Shown here piece after piece: positions 33,306 to 44,169 of a stretch of 55,857 nt of DNA. Both the position numbers and the translations under genes were made by a program. Under the pieces are notes generated by a model. That model was not told where the DNA came from. It saw nothing but the letters and a program-made list of their open reading frames with translations, and did no database searches. The DNA is from Flavobacterium sp. (GTDB taxonomy: Bacteria; Bacteroidota; Bacteroidia; Flavobacteriales; Flavobacteriaceae), in NCBI RefSeq assembly GCF_027531905.1, contig NZ_JAPZSU010000051.1, positions 1-55,857 on the forward strand, read 5' to 3'. The first letter of the stretch is position 1, and each line of letters begins with the position of its first letter.

Positions 33306-34124
33306 ATGGACTACCAAAAACGCATTTACAACGCAAGACATTATATTGAGAAAAATTACAACAAAACTATCTCGATAAAATCTTTAGAAATGGTTTCTTG
33401 TTATTCCTATAGAAATTTACAGCGTATCTTTTTTTCGCTTTTCAAGGAAACCATTGGTGCATATCAAACTAGATTAAAAGTTGAAAATGGATATAAAAAA
33501 ATAGTCTATTCTAATGCTAAAATTTCAGATATAGCTTTAGAAATAGGTTTTTCTGATGTACAATCGTTTTCTAAAACATTCAAAAAACACTTTAATTGCT
33601 CTCCTTCACAAGCTCGAAATCAAAAAGAACTTCTGCTAAATGACACCGAGGTACAAAACTCAATACTATCAATTACAGCTCCTGAAATTCTTTACATCCC
33701 TAAAAAAACAGTCTACTACTTAAGTTGCAAAACTTCTTACATTAATCCCGAAATTGAGCAACTTTGGAAAACGATTTTAAAAAATGACTTTTCGGAGGTT
33801 AGCACACAATTTTATGGATTAATTGCCGATGATGTGGTTATCACAGAAAAATCAAAATGTACTTATGATGCTTGCCTAGAAACAAATTCAATTCTAACGA
33901 ACCTACCCTCAAAATCTATTTTTGGTGGGAATTATGCTAAGTTTATACACCAAGGCTCCTATCAAGATTTAGAAAACACCTATCAACAAATTTTTGGGTC
34001 ATGGATTTTAGAAAGCAAACAAGAATGCTCTCATACGCCTGTAATCGAACAATACCTCAAAAATGAGTCAAACTGTACCCATGAAAATGAGTACTTAACA
34101 GCTCTTTTTATTCCTCTTTTATAG
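33306..34124 (+). CDS. AraC-family regulator with GyrI-like effector domain
   Basis: The 272-residue protein has an N-terminal AraC-type double helix-turn-helix (about 8-105), with SIKSLEMVSCYSYRNLQRIF and ISDIALEIGFSDVQSFSKTFKKHFNCSPSQ split over the two motifs. It also has a C-terminal GyrI-like small-molecule-binding domain (about 130-270) with the ligand-domain strand GGNYAKFIHQGSY. This is the Rob/SoxS-type order and suggests sensing of a hydrophobic or cationic compound. The start MDYQKRIYNARHYIE at 33306 leaves 22 nt after trmD; an upstream frame start at 33180 would lie inside trmD. The target is not known; the next gene, an exported deiminase, is one candidate. Confidence 0.87.
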   Translation: MDYQKRIYNARHYIEKNYNKTISIKSLEMVSCYSYRNLQRIFFSLFKETIGAYQTRLKVENGYKKIVYSNAKISDIALEIGFSDVQSFSKTFKKHFNCSPSQARNQKELLLNDTEVQNSILSITAPEILYIPKKTVYYLSCKTSYINPEIEQLWKTILKNDFSEVSTQFYGLIADDVVITEKSKCTYDACLETNSILTNLPSKSIFGGNYAKFIHQGSYQDLENTYQQIFGSWILESKQECSHTPVIEQYLKNESNCTHENEYLTALFIPLL

Positions 34125-34170
34125 AATGTCAATTTTGGACAACAAATAATCAAGCTATCGTGAATAGATT

Positions 34171-34206
34171 TGCCTTGTCTAAGTACTAGTAAACAAGGCA
34201 TTTTAT
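34171..34206 (+). terminator. Terminator of the AraC-type gene
   Basis: TGCCTTGT (34171-34178) pairs with ACAAGGCA (34193-34200), followed by TTTTAT. Confidence 0.65.
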
Positions 34207-34231
34207 AATTTAAATATTCAAACTAATTATT

Positions 34232-35356
34232 ATGAAAAAACTATTTACCATTGTTATAGTATCTCCACTTTTCCTTTCTTGTCAAGAGGATTCGGAATTA
34301 ACAACATCAGAAGAACCAATATCAACGGAAATCCTATACACTATGCCCGAAGAATCTGAACCTCATGAAGGCACTTGGCTGCAATGGCCCCATCAATACC
34401 AGTATGGAATAGAATATAGAAATGAACTCGATGATACCTGGATAACTATGACAAAATCATTAATAAAAAGCGAGAAAGTTCACATCATTGCATATGACGC
34501 TAATGAAAAATCAAGAATACTTTTTTTGCTTGAAAAAGCAGGGGTTTCAGTAGCAAACATAGACTTTACAATTCAAAAAACGGACGATGTATGGGTACGA
34601 GATAATGGACCTATTTATGTAAGAAACAACAACAAAGAACTTGTAATTCAAGATTGGGGTTTTAATGGTTGGGGTAAAAAAACTGACTATAATAATTGTA
34701 ACATTATACCCAATCGAATAGCAAAAGACCAGCAATTACAAATGCTAGATTTAAATTCGGTGATGATAAACGAAGGTGGTGCGGTTGAAATTGACGGGCA
34801 AGGTACCTTAATGGCTACCAAAAGTGCTATATTAAACTCCAATAGAAACCCCGGAATGTCGCAATCACAAGCTGAAGTCATTTTTACAAAATATCTTGGT
34901 GTGACTAACTTCATATGGTTAGATGGAAAAGCTGGTAAAGATATTACTGACATGCACATTGATGGTTTTGCACGATTTGGAAACAAATCCACAATTGTAA
35001 CTATGGCTGTGGATGACTTATTGTATTGGGAAGTTCCAGAAAAAGACATTCAAACACTCTACAAGGCTGTCTCTAATATTGGCAAAAACTATACTTTTCT
35101 TAAACTCCCATTAACAAAAAATGACGTAGTTACAGCAACAGGGAAAAAATTAAAATATAAAGGCTCTTATGTGAATTATTACATAGCAAATTCTGTGGTT
35201 TTAGTTCCAAACTATAACGATCCTAATGATGCATTTGCAAATGCCACCATTCAAACCCTTTATCCAAACCGAAAAGTCGTAGGGATTGATGTACGCAATT
35301 TGTATGCTAATGGAGGCATGGTTCATTGTGTAACACAACAACAACCTCGCAAATAA
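34232..35356 (+). CDS. Lipoprotein agmatine deiminase / peptidylarginine-deiminase-family enzyme
   Basis: The 374-residue protein belongs to the agmatine deiminase/bacterial PAD family that hydrolyses guanidino groups (agmatine to N-carbamoylputrescine plus ammonia). Motifs in order: EPHEGTWLQWPH, VWVRDNGPIYV, INEGGAVEIDGQGT, DMHIDGFARF and the nucleophile region NGGMVHCVTQQQP with Cys366. All core catalytic residues appear present. Unusually it starts with a lipoprotein signal (KLFTIVIVSPLFLSC, Cys17), so it would be anchored outside the cytoplasm, unlike cytoplasmic AguA. It could act on peptide arginines or external agmatine; the substrate is uncertain. Confidence 0.88.
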   Translation: MKKLFTIVIVSPLFLSCQEDSELTTSEEPISTEILYTMPEESEPHEGTWLQWPHQYQYGIEYRNELDDTWITMTKSLIKSEKVHIIAYDANEKSRILFLLEKAGVSVANIDFTIQKTDDVWVRDNGPIYVRNNNKELVIQDWGFNGWGKKTDYNNCNIIPNRIAKDQQLQMLDLNSVMINEGGAVEIDGQGTLMATKSAILNSNRNPGMSQSQAEVIFTKYLGVTNFIWLDGKAGKDITDMHIDGFARFGNKSTIVTMAVDDLLYWEVPEKDIQTLYKAVSNIGKNYTFLKLPLTKNDVVTATGKKLKYKGSYVNYYIANSVVLVPNYNDPNDAFANATIQTLYPNRKVVGIDVRNLYANGGMVHCVTQQQPRK

Positions 35357-35455
35357 CTATAATTATGTAAAGCGAAGAAAACCAAGACTTAGCTATTTTC
35401 AAATAAGTAGTGCAAAAAAATATTTTTTAACCATTCATAATTCATAATTATTTTT

Positions 35456-35463
35456 TACTTTTG
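35456..35463 (+). promoter_or_regulatory. rplS promoter -7 element TACTTTTG
   Basis: An exact TAnnTTTG match, leaving a leader of about 70 nt before rplS. Confidence 0.5.
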
Positions 35464-35536
35464 CACCCACATTGGACCAACCTCTGGCGAGAACCGTGAA
35501 TGTTGCTCTATTTAAAACCATAATTAAACATTTATC
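35464..35536 (+). promoter_or_regulatory. Candidate structured 5' leader of rplS
   Basis: The leader is GC-richer than other intergenic DNA here (TTGGACCAACCTCTGGCGAG, then AACCGTGAATGTTGCTC) and lies between the promoter and the ATG. Ribosomal-protein leaders of this kind often bind the encoded protein for autoregulation. I could not assign a firm structure. Confidence 0.35.
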
Positions 35537-35887
35537 ATGGCAGATTTATTGAAATTCGTTCAAGACGAGTTTGTTACAAGAAAAGATTTCCCTGAATTCG
35601 GAGCTGGAGACACTATCACTGTGTACTACGAAATTAAAGAGGGTGAAAAAACAAGAACTCAGTTTTTTAAAGGAGTAGTGATTCAAAGAAGAGGTTCAGG
35701 AAACACTGAAACTTTTACTATTCGTAAAATGTCAGGAGCTATTGGAGTAGAGCGTATCTTCCCAGTTAACTTACCTGCTTTACAAAAAGTTGAAATCAAC
35801 AAAAAAGGTGCAGTTCGTAGAGCAAGAATTTTCTACTTTAGAGAACTTACTGGTAAGAAAGCAAAAATCAAAGACAAAAGAAGATAA
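35537..35887 (+). CDS. rplS: 50S ribosomal protein L19
   Basis: The 116-residue ribosomal protein sits at the 30S-50S interface. Conserved segments are FGAGDTITVYYEIKEGEKTR, FKGVVIQRRGSG, FTIRKMSGAIGVERIFP and AVRRARIFYFRELTGKKAKI. Full length. It has its own promoter and a strong terminator, so it is expressed independently of trmD here. Confidence 0.97.
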   Translation: MADLLKFVQDEFVTRKDFPEFGAGDTITVYYEIKEGEKTRTQFFKGVVIQRRGSGNTETFTIRKMSGAIGVERIFPVNLPALQKVEINKKGAVRRARIFYFRELTGKKAKIKDKRR

Positions 35888-35906
35888 TCTTTTTTCTTTC
35901 AAATAT

Positions 35907-35938
35907 AAAAGTCCCGACCTGTCGGGACTTTTTTTTTT
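35907..35938 (+). terminator. rplS terminator
   Basis: AAAGTCCCGA pairs with TCGGGACTTT around loop CCTG, followed by a long T run. Confidence 0.92.
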
Positions 35939-36074
35939 GGCAGTATTTCATCAAAAAAATTATTATTTTAAAGATTTTCCCCTATTAAAAATAACGATTT
36001 CGTAATATCACAAGATGCATAAGAATTATGATATTTTTATAGCAAAATCAGGGAGTATTTACATCCGATTTCCA

Positions 36075-36082
36075 TATATTTG
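36075..36082 (+). promoter_or_regulatory. Possible icd promoter -7 element TATATTTG
   Basis: An exact TAnnTTTG match about 73 nt before the icd ATG. No -33 TTG is obvious. Confidence 0.4.
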
Positions 36083-36143
36083 TCCGCCTTATTTTTTTGC
36101 ACTTTTCGCAAAGTAAGACACACATCCAAGTGATTTCGATTAA

Positions 36144-38378
<2,235 letters not shown>

Positions 38379-38400
38379 TTTTAGAACTAAACATATTAGC

Positions 38401-38433
38401 AAAAAAGACAACTTATAACGGTTGTCTTTTTTT
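38401..38433 (+). terminator. icd terminator
   Basis: AAAAAGACAAC pairs with GTTGTCTTTTT around an 8-nt loop and is followed by T residues. Confidence 0.85.
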
Positions 38434-38510
38434 TGTTAACCAATCATTAACATTTGTACAGTAACAAATCACTTAAAAAATCGTCTACTTTGTAGTTCTA
38501 AAATTAACCT

Positions 38511-40922
38511 ATGAAAAATTACTACATAACCGTTTGTGTTATACTATGTATGTTGTTTAGCCAAGATTTTTTGGCACAAGAAAAAAGCAACATTCCTTTA
38601 CCTAAAGAAAAGTTCACGCTAAGCGGAACCATTACCGACCAAAACAGTAATGAGACATTAATTGGTGTCAATATTGTTTTTCCTGAATTAAAAACAGGTG
38701 TAACTACCAACGAATATGGTTTTTATTCCATTACGCTTCCCAAAGGAAAACACCAAGTTCAAATTTCTTATTTGGGCTACAAAACGGTAAATGAAACCAT
38801 CGAATTGACGCAAAACACCAAATACAACTGGCCTTTGTCAAACGAAGACAACGTGCTCAAAGAAGTCATCATCACTGACGACAGAACCAAAACCGACATT
38901 AGAAAGCCCGAAATGAGCGTAAATAAACTCTCGATTTCTGCTATTAAAAAAATGCCTGTCGTTCTTGGAGAAGTAGATGTACTTAAATCTATTTTATTAC
39001 TCCCTGGAGTGACCAATGCTGGAGAAGGTGCTTCTGGATTTAATGTACGTGGTGGTGGAGCAGATCAAAACTTGATTCTGTTGGACGAAGCGACTATTTT
39101 TAACTCTTCACACGTTTTTGGTTTTTTCTCTGTTTTTAATCCCGATGCTATTAAAGATATTCGACTTTACAAAGGCGGAATTCCTTCACGCTTTGGAGGA
39201 AGAGCTTCCTCGGTTTTAGATATTTACCAGAAAGACGGAAGCAGCAAAAAATTCCACATGAATGGAGGTATTGGACTAATCTCAAGTCGGCTTCTAGCAG
39301 AAGGCCCATTGGTTAAAGACAAAGGTTCCTTCTTGATTGGTGGTCGTGGGTCCTATGCCCATTTGTTTTTGAAATTATCTCCAGAACAAAAAGATAATGC
39401 CGCTTATTTTTATGATTTAAATGCAAAATTCAGTTATAAATTAACCGAAAATGACAATTTATATCTTTCTGGATATTTTGGCCGAGACGTTTTTAGTATC
39501 AACAAAAGTTTTACCAACATCTACGGCAATTCAACCCTAAACTTACGTTGGAATCATTTGTACTCTGACAAACTATTCTCCAATCTTTCCTTAATTTACA
39601 GTGATTACTATTATGGTTTAGATCTTGATTTTGTAGGATTCAAATGGGATTCGGGTATCAAAAACTACAATATCAAGTACGATTTTAAAAATTATTTAAC
39701 AGACTCGTTCAAATTGAATTACGGACTGAACGCGATTTATTACGACTTTAATCCGGGTACCATTGTTCCTTCTAATAGCACTTCTGGAATCAACTCCGAT
39801 CAATTGGATAAAAAGTATGCTTTTGAACCTTCGCTCTACATCAGTGCTGATCATGATTTAAGTAAAAAAGTGAGTATTTCTTATGGATTACGTTACAGTT
39901 TATTTTATCGCTTAGGGCAATCTACGGTAAATATTTATGCAAATGATAATCCTGTACTTTTCAATAATGACTTAAAATTGTATGAAAAAGCAACGCCAAT
40001 TGACACAAAATTTTATGGTAAAAACGATGTAATTCAAAGTTTTGACAACTTCGAACCTAGATTTTCTGCGGCTTATCAATTCAGCGATAATCAATCGGTA
40101 AAAGCGAGTTACAACCGTATGGTGCAGTACTTACAATTGGTTTCGAATACCTCATCACCTACTCCACTCGATGTTTGGACACCTAGTGATAATTTTATTA
40201 AACCCCAAATTGCGGATCAAGTAGCATTGGGATATTTCAAAAACTTCAGTGACGGAATGTATTCCTTAGAAGTAGAAACTTATTATAAAAAAATCAAAAA
40301 TCGTATCGATTATATTGATGGCGCCAGATTAATTGCTAACAAAGCTTTGGAACAAGTCATTTTGAATGGACAAATGAGAGCCTACGGATTAGAAATTATG
40401 CTAAAGAAAAACGAAGGCAAACTCAACGGCTGGATTTCTTATACTTTATCAAGATCCGAACAACAAACGCCGGGCAGAACGCCACTAGAAACAGGAATCA
40501 ACAATGGTCAATGGTATAAATCTGTTTATGATAAGTTACACAATTTGGCTGTAACCAGTTCTTACACTTTAAATGAAAAATGGAGCTTTGGAGCTAATTT
40601 TGCTTTACAAAGTGGGCAACCTGTCACCTATCCCGAAGGGCAATATGACTATCTTGGTATGACGGTTCCTAGTTATGGATTGCGCAACGAAAACCGCTTG
40701 CCTGCCTATCATCATTTAGACATAGCTGCTACATTGACGCCTCGAAAAAACAACAATCGCAACTACAAAACAGAATGGGTTTTTAGCATTTACAACCTTT
40801 ACAACAGAAGAAATGCTGCGTCAATCAACTTCAGACAAAACATTGACACAGGTAATAATGAAGCAGTAAGAACTTCAATATTTGGTATTGTTCCAGCTGT
40901 GAGTTATAATTTTAAATTTTAA
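38511..40922 (+). CDS. TonB-dependent receptor with carboxypeptidase-regulatory-like domain
   Basis: The 803-residue outer-membrane transporter has a signal peptide (MKNYYITVCVILCMLFSQDFLAQ), a carboxypeptidase-regulatory-like Ig domain (about 37-115; LSGTITDQNSNETLIGVNI, then YGFYSITLPKG), a plug domain (about 140-245; NVRGGGADQNLILLDEA, GGIPSRFGGRASSVLD) and a 22-strand barrel ending in VPAVSYNFKF with the C-terminal Phe expected of barrels. The DUF4249 lipoprotein gene follows 5 nt later. That pairing is common in Bacteroidota and suggests joint uptake of an unknown substrate. No SusD is present. Confidence 0.92.
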   Translation: MKNYYITVCVILCMLFSQDFLAQEKSNIPLPKEKFTLSGTITDQNSNETLIGVNIVFPELKTGVTTNEYGFYSITLPKGKHQVQISYLGYKTVNETIELTQNTKYNWPLSNEDNVLKEVIITDDRTKTDIRKPEMSVNKLSISAIKKMPVVLGEVDVLKSILLLPGVTNAGEGASGFNVRGGGADQNLILLDEATIFNSSHVFGFFSVFNPDAIKDIRLYKGGIPSRFGGRASSVLDIYQKDGSSKKFHMNGGIGLISSRLLAEGPLVKDKGSFLIGGRGSYAHLFLKLSPEQKDNAAYFYDLNAKFSYKLTENDNLYLSGYFGRDVFSINKSFTNIYGNSTLNLRWNHLYSDKLFSNLSLIYSDYYYGLDLDFVGFKWDSGIKNYNIKYDFKNYLTDSFKLNYGLNAIYYDFNPGTIVPSNSTSGINSDQLDKKYAFEPSLYISADHDLSKKVSISYGLRYSLFYRLGQSTVNIYANDNPVLFNNDLKLYEKATPIDTKFYGKNDVIQSFDNFEPRFSAAYQFSDNQSVKASYNRMVQYLQLVSNTSSPTPLDVWTPSDNFIKPQIADQVALGYFKNFSDGMYSLEVETYYKKIKNRIDYIDGARLIANKALEQVILNGQMRAYGLEIMLKKNEGKLNGWISYTLSRSEQQTPGRTPLETGINNGQWYKSVYDKLHNLAVTSSYTLNEKWSFGANFALQSGQPVTYPEGQYDYLGMTVPSYGLRNENRLPAYHHLDIAATLTPRKNNNRNYKTEWVFSIYNLYNRRNAASINFRQNIDTGNNEAVRTSIFGIVPAVSYNFKF

Positions 40923-40927
40923 GCATT

Positions 40928-41749
40928 ATGCAAAAGATCACTTTCTTTTTCGTTTTTATACTAGCAACCTTATTCGTAGGATGTGAAGATGTAGTGGATG
41001 TAGACCTAAACACTGCTCCTCCAAAATTAGTAATTGAAGCCTCCATCAATTGGCAAAAAGGAACTTCAGGAAATCAACAACGCATCAAATTGACTACAAC
41101 AACGGATTATTTCAGCAATACAATTCCTAAAGTTTCGGGAGCAATTGTTACCATTACCAATAGTGCCAATACTGTTTTTAATTTTGTGGAAGTGCCAAAT
41201 ACAGGTGAATATTTCTGTTCGAATTTTGCCCCTGTAATCAATGAAACGTACACCTTGTCTGTTGTTAGCAAAGGACAAACCTATACAGCAACAGAAACAC
41301 TTCAAGCCGTTGCACCAATTACTAGATTAGAACAAAAAAACGATGGCGGATTTACAGGAAAAGAAATAAAAGTTAAAGCTTTTTATAATGATCCTGCTAC
41401 TACTCCGAACTACTATTTGTACAAATATGTATATTCCAATCAAGTAAAATCAGATCTTTATGTGGATAAAGATGAATTTTTTGACGGCAATGAGTTTTTC
41501 AGTATTTCTCAAAATGACAACCTTCAAAAAGGAGACAAAATCGAAATCACCCACTACGGGATCTCAAAATCTTACTATAACTACATGAGCATATTATTAA
41601 GCATTGCTGGAAATAATGGCGGAGCTCCATTTCAATCTCCTCCTGCTACGGTTCGTGGTAATATCATCAACACTACAGACAAAGCCAATTATCCGTTAGG
41701 CTATTTTTCCTTAAGTGAAATTGATTTTAGAAGTTATACTATTCAATAA
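40928..41749 (+). CDS. DUF4249 lipoprotein
   Basis: The 273-residue protein has a lipoprotein signal (FFFVFILATLFVGC, Cys19) then EDVVDVDLNTAPPKLVIEAS, the start typical of DUF4249 proteins. Later segments are PKVSGAIVTITNSANTVF and NETYTLSVVSKGQTYTA. DUF4249 lipoproteins accompany TonB-dependent receptors, and this one begins 5 nt after such a receptor, so it is probably the extracellular or periplasmic partner. The substrate is unknown. Confidence 0.88.
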   Translation: MQKITFFFVFILATLFVGCEDVVDVDLNTAPPKLVIEASINWQKGTSGNQQRIKLTTTTDYFSNTIPKVSGAIVTITNSANTVFNFVEVPNTGEYFCSNFAPVINETYTLSVVSKGQTYTATETLQAVAPITRLEQKNDGGFTGKEIKVKAFYNDPATTPNYYLYKYVYSNQVKSDLYVDKDEFFDGNEFFSISQNDNLQKGDKIEITHYGISKSYYNYMSILLSIAGNNGGAPFQSPPATVRGNIINTTDKANYPLGYFSLSEIDFRSYTIQ

Positions 41750-41797
41750 TACTCATTTAAAACCTATTGAGTGGAATTCAAATAAAATAAAAACTTA

Positions 41798-41939
41798 ACC
41801 ACATAGAGCCATAGATTAGTAGCAAATAAACATAGGAAAAACAGAAATAGCTCTATTTTCCACAATAGATAACTATGTGAACAGTAAAACGTCTATTTGT
41901 TTCACTTAAAAAACTACAAATTCTATGATTCTATGTGGT
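41798..41939. repeat. Inverted repeat element with ACCACATAGA ends
   Basis: ACCACATAGAGCCATAGA (41798-41815) is matched by TCTATGATTCTATGTGGT (41922-41939), an inverted pair with two mismatches about 105 bp apart. The interior has no gene. It lies between the DUF4249 and DinB-like genes and looks like a small non-autonomous mobile element. Confidence 0.7.
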
Positions 41940-41982
41940 AAAAAATCATTTCACCCTACGGATTAATTTCATATATTTTTTC

Positions 41983-42429
41983 ATGCTAATTCAGACCTTA
42001 CAAACACTTTTCAAAAGGGATTTGACCTCCTTAAAAAGAGAAATAAATGCCTATCAAAACGAGAATGCAATCTGGTCTACTGACCAAAAAATCAATAATT
42101 CCGCAGGCAATTTATGCTTGCATCTTATTGGCAATCTCAATACTTATATTGGGGCTGAAATAGGGAAAACAAATTATGTTAGAAATAGAGACTTAGAATT
42201 TTCTGCAAAAAACATCTCCAAATCAGAATTGATTCAAAAAATCGATGAAACCATAGCAGTTGTTCATCAAGCACTTGACCAATTATCAGAAGATGATTTA
42301 GAAACAGAATATCCATTATTGGTTTTGGACAAAAAGACCTCTTATGGTTTCTTCTTGGTGCATCTTGCTTCACATCTAGCCTATCATTTGGGACAAATTA
42401 GTTACCATCGCAGACTACTTGATGCATAA
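41983..42429 (+). CDS. DinB-like/DUF1572 family protein
   Basis: The 148-residue four-helix-bundle protein has putative metal His residues in LCLHLIGNLNTYIGAE, in LVHLASHLAYHLGQISYHRR and between. This three-His pattern is that of DinB/DUF1572 proteins, possibly thiol-dependent transferases. The ATG at 41983 (MLIQTLQTLFKRD) is used. The frame upstream of it runs back into the ACCACATAGA repeat and is not coding. Function uncertain. Confidence 0.83.
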   Translation: MLIQTLQTLFKRDLTSLKREINAYQNENAIWSTDQKINNSAGNLCLHLIGNLNTYIGAEIGKTNYVRNRDLEFSAKNISKSELIQKIDETIAVVHQALDQLSEDDLETEYPLLVLDKKTSYGFFLVHLASHLAYHLGQISYHRRLLDA

Positions 42430-42456
42430 AGAAATGAACTAGCACAATAACTTTTG

Positions 42457-42464
42457 TACATTTG
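42457..42464 (+). promoter_or_regulatory. Thiamine pyrophosphokinase promoter -7 element TACATTTG
   Basis: An exact TAnnTTTG match, 31 nt before the ATG. Confidence 0.5.
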
Positions 42465-42495
42465 TTTCAAATAATCTTAAATCTAAATCCAAAAA

Positions 42496-43158
42496 ATGTC
42501 CTCACATCACATCGTTCGCGACGACCAAGAACCTGCTTTAATTATCGCCAATGGAGCTTCTTGTCAGCCCGAATTATTGGGTCAATTATTAGAATGGTCA
42601 CCTTTGGTTGTAGTACTAGATTCTGCTATAGAACGTGTGATTTCGTTAGACATAAAAGTAGATGTGCTTTTAGGCGACTTTGATCGTGATTTCGACCCAG
42701 AGGTATACAAAACCAAACAATATCCACTGGAAATTGTGCACACTCCCGATCAAAACAAAACCGATTTAGAAAAGGCATTAGACTATTTAATCGAGCGAAA
42801 AATGCCAGCTGTCAATATTGTTTGGGCTACTGGAAAAAGAGCCGATCACACCATAACCAATCTCACAAATATCGTACGCTACCGCGATTTAATCAAAATT
42901 GTGATTTTGGACGATCATTCCAAAATATTTCTTTTACCCAACAAATTCGAAAAATGGTACACGGCAGGCACACCTATTTCGCTAATCCCAATTGGCGTGG
43001 TAAAAGGCATTCATTCGCAAAACTTAGTGTACCCTTTAGCAAATGACACCTTGACTATTGGCTACAGAACCGGAAGTAGCAACGCTGTCGCTTCCGATGG
43101 ATTGGTCACTATTGAACATTCTGAAGGAGATTTATTGCTGATGGAATGTATGGATTAA
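42496..43158 (+). CDS. Thiamine pyrophosphokinase
   Basis: It transfers pyrophosphate from ATP to thiamine to give thiamine diphosphate. The 220-residue protein has the acidic catalytic motif VLLGDFDRDFDPE, the TPDQNKTDLEKAL segment, and the substrate motif ATGKRADHT, then a C-terminal beta domain with GTPISLIPIGVV and YRTGSSNAVASDG. Layout and length match the family. No TPP riboswitch was seen upstream. It has its own promoter element and lies 43 nt before rlmF, which also has one. Confidence 0.93.
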   Translation: MSSHHIVRDDQEPALIIANGASCQPELLGQLLEWSPLVVVLDSAIERVISLDIKVDVLLGDFDRDFDPEVYKTKQYPLEIVHTPDQNKTDLEKALDYLIERKMPAVNIVWATGKRADHTITNLTNIVRYRDLIKIVILDDHSKIFLLPNKFEKWYTAGTPISLIPIGVVKGIHSQNLVYPLANDTLTIGYRTGSSNAVASDGLVTIEHSEGDLLLMECMD

Positions 43159-43177
43159 TTTACAAAAAAGGAATACC

Positions 43178-43185
43178 TATCTTTG
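43178..43185 (+). promoter_or_regulatory. rlmF promoter -7 element TATCTTTG
   Basis: An exact TAnnTTTG match, 16 nt before the rlmF ATG. Confidence 0.5.
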
Positions 43186-43201
43186 CACCGAAATTTAGAA
43201 A

Positions 43202-44149
43202 ATGAAACGCACAAAGCAGCCCGAAAAAAAAAATCTACACCCAAGAAATCAGCACCGTTTAGGATATGACTTCGATTCCTTAATTGAGATATTGCCTGAA
43301 CTCAAAAATTTTGTAGGCATTAATGAACATCAAATTCAAACGCTAGATTTTAGTAATCCTGAAGCGGTAAAAGCCTTGAACAAAGCTTTATTACTAGCCT
43401 ACTACGATATTAAATTTTGGGAGATTCCTTCAACTTTTCTTTGCCCTCCCATCCCAGGTAGAGTAGATTACGTTCATTACTTAGCCGATTTGTTAGCCCA
43501 AAGTAATAATGGCGTTATCCCAAAAGGAGAAAGTGTGCAAGGCTTAGACATCGGCGTAGGTGCGAATTGTATTTATCCTATTTTAGGAAATGCCGCTTAT
43601 GGTTGGAGTTTTGTAGGCACAGATATCGATGAAAAAGCAATTCAAAATTGCAAAAAAATTATCGAGAAAAATCCACAACTAATCGACGCCATTAGTTTAC
43701 AATTACAAACAGAGCCTCGTTTTATTTTCAAGAACATTATGGAATCTGAGGATAAATTCGCGTTTACCATTTGCAATCCTCCCTTTCATAATTCAAAAGA
43801 AGAGGCTACAAAAGTAGCTTTACGAAAAGTCAATAATTTAAATAACAACAAAGCAACTTCACCAGTATTAAATTTTGGTGGACAAAATGCCGAATTATGG
43901 TGTCCGGGTGGGGAATTGGGTTTTATCACTCAAATGATTTACGAAAGCGCCAAATATCCTATGCATTGCCTTTGGTACACGACTTTAGTCTCCAAACAAG
44001 CGCACTTGAATAGTTTGTATAAAACCTTAAACAAAGTAAATGCCGCCAACATCACCACTATAGATATGGCGCAAGGTCAAAAAACTAGCCGCATCTTGGC
44101 ATGGACTTTTTTGACCGAAAAGCAACAAAAAGAATGGAAGTTTGAATAG
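43202..44149 (+). CDS. rlmF: 23S rRNA (adenine-1618-N6)-methyltransferase
   Basis: RlmF methylates A1618 of 23S rRNA. The 315-residue protein starts with a basic segment and HPRNQHRLGYDF, followed by LCPPIPGRVDYVHYLADLL, the SAM-binding GLDIGVGANCIYPILG, and the adenine-N6 catalytic motif CNPPFHNS. The C-terminal WTFLT completes the family fold. Typical length. It converges with the next gene, with 20 nt between stops. Confidence 0.95.
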   Translation: MKRTKQPEKKNLHPRNQHRLGYDFDSLIEILPELKNFVGINEHQIQTLDFSNPEAVKALNKALLLAYYDIKFWEIPSTFLCPPIPGRVDYVHYLADLLAQSNNGVIPKGESVQGLDIGVGANCIYPILGNAAYGWSFVGTDIDEKAIQNCKKIIEKNPQLIDAISLQLQTEPRFIFKNIMESEDKFAFTICNPPFHNSKEEATKVALRKVNNLNNNKATSPVLNFGGQNAELWCPGGELGFITQMIYESAKYPMHCLWYTTLVSKQAHLNSLYKTLNKVNAANITTIDMAQGQKTSRILAWTFLTEKQQKEWKFE

Positions 44150-44169
44150 CAACCATTACTTATTGCTAT

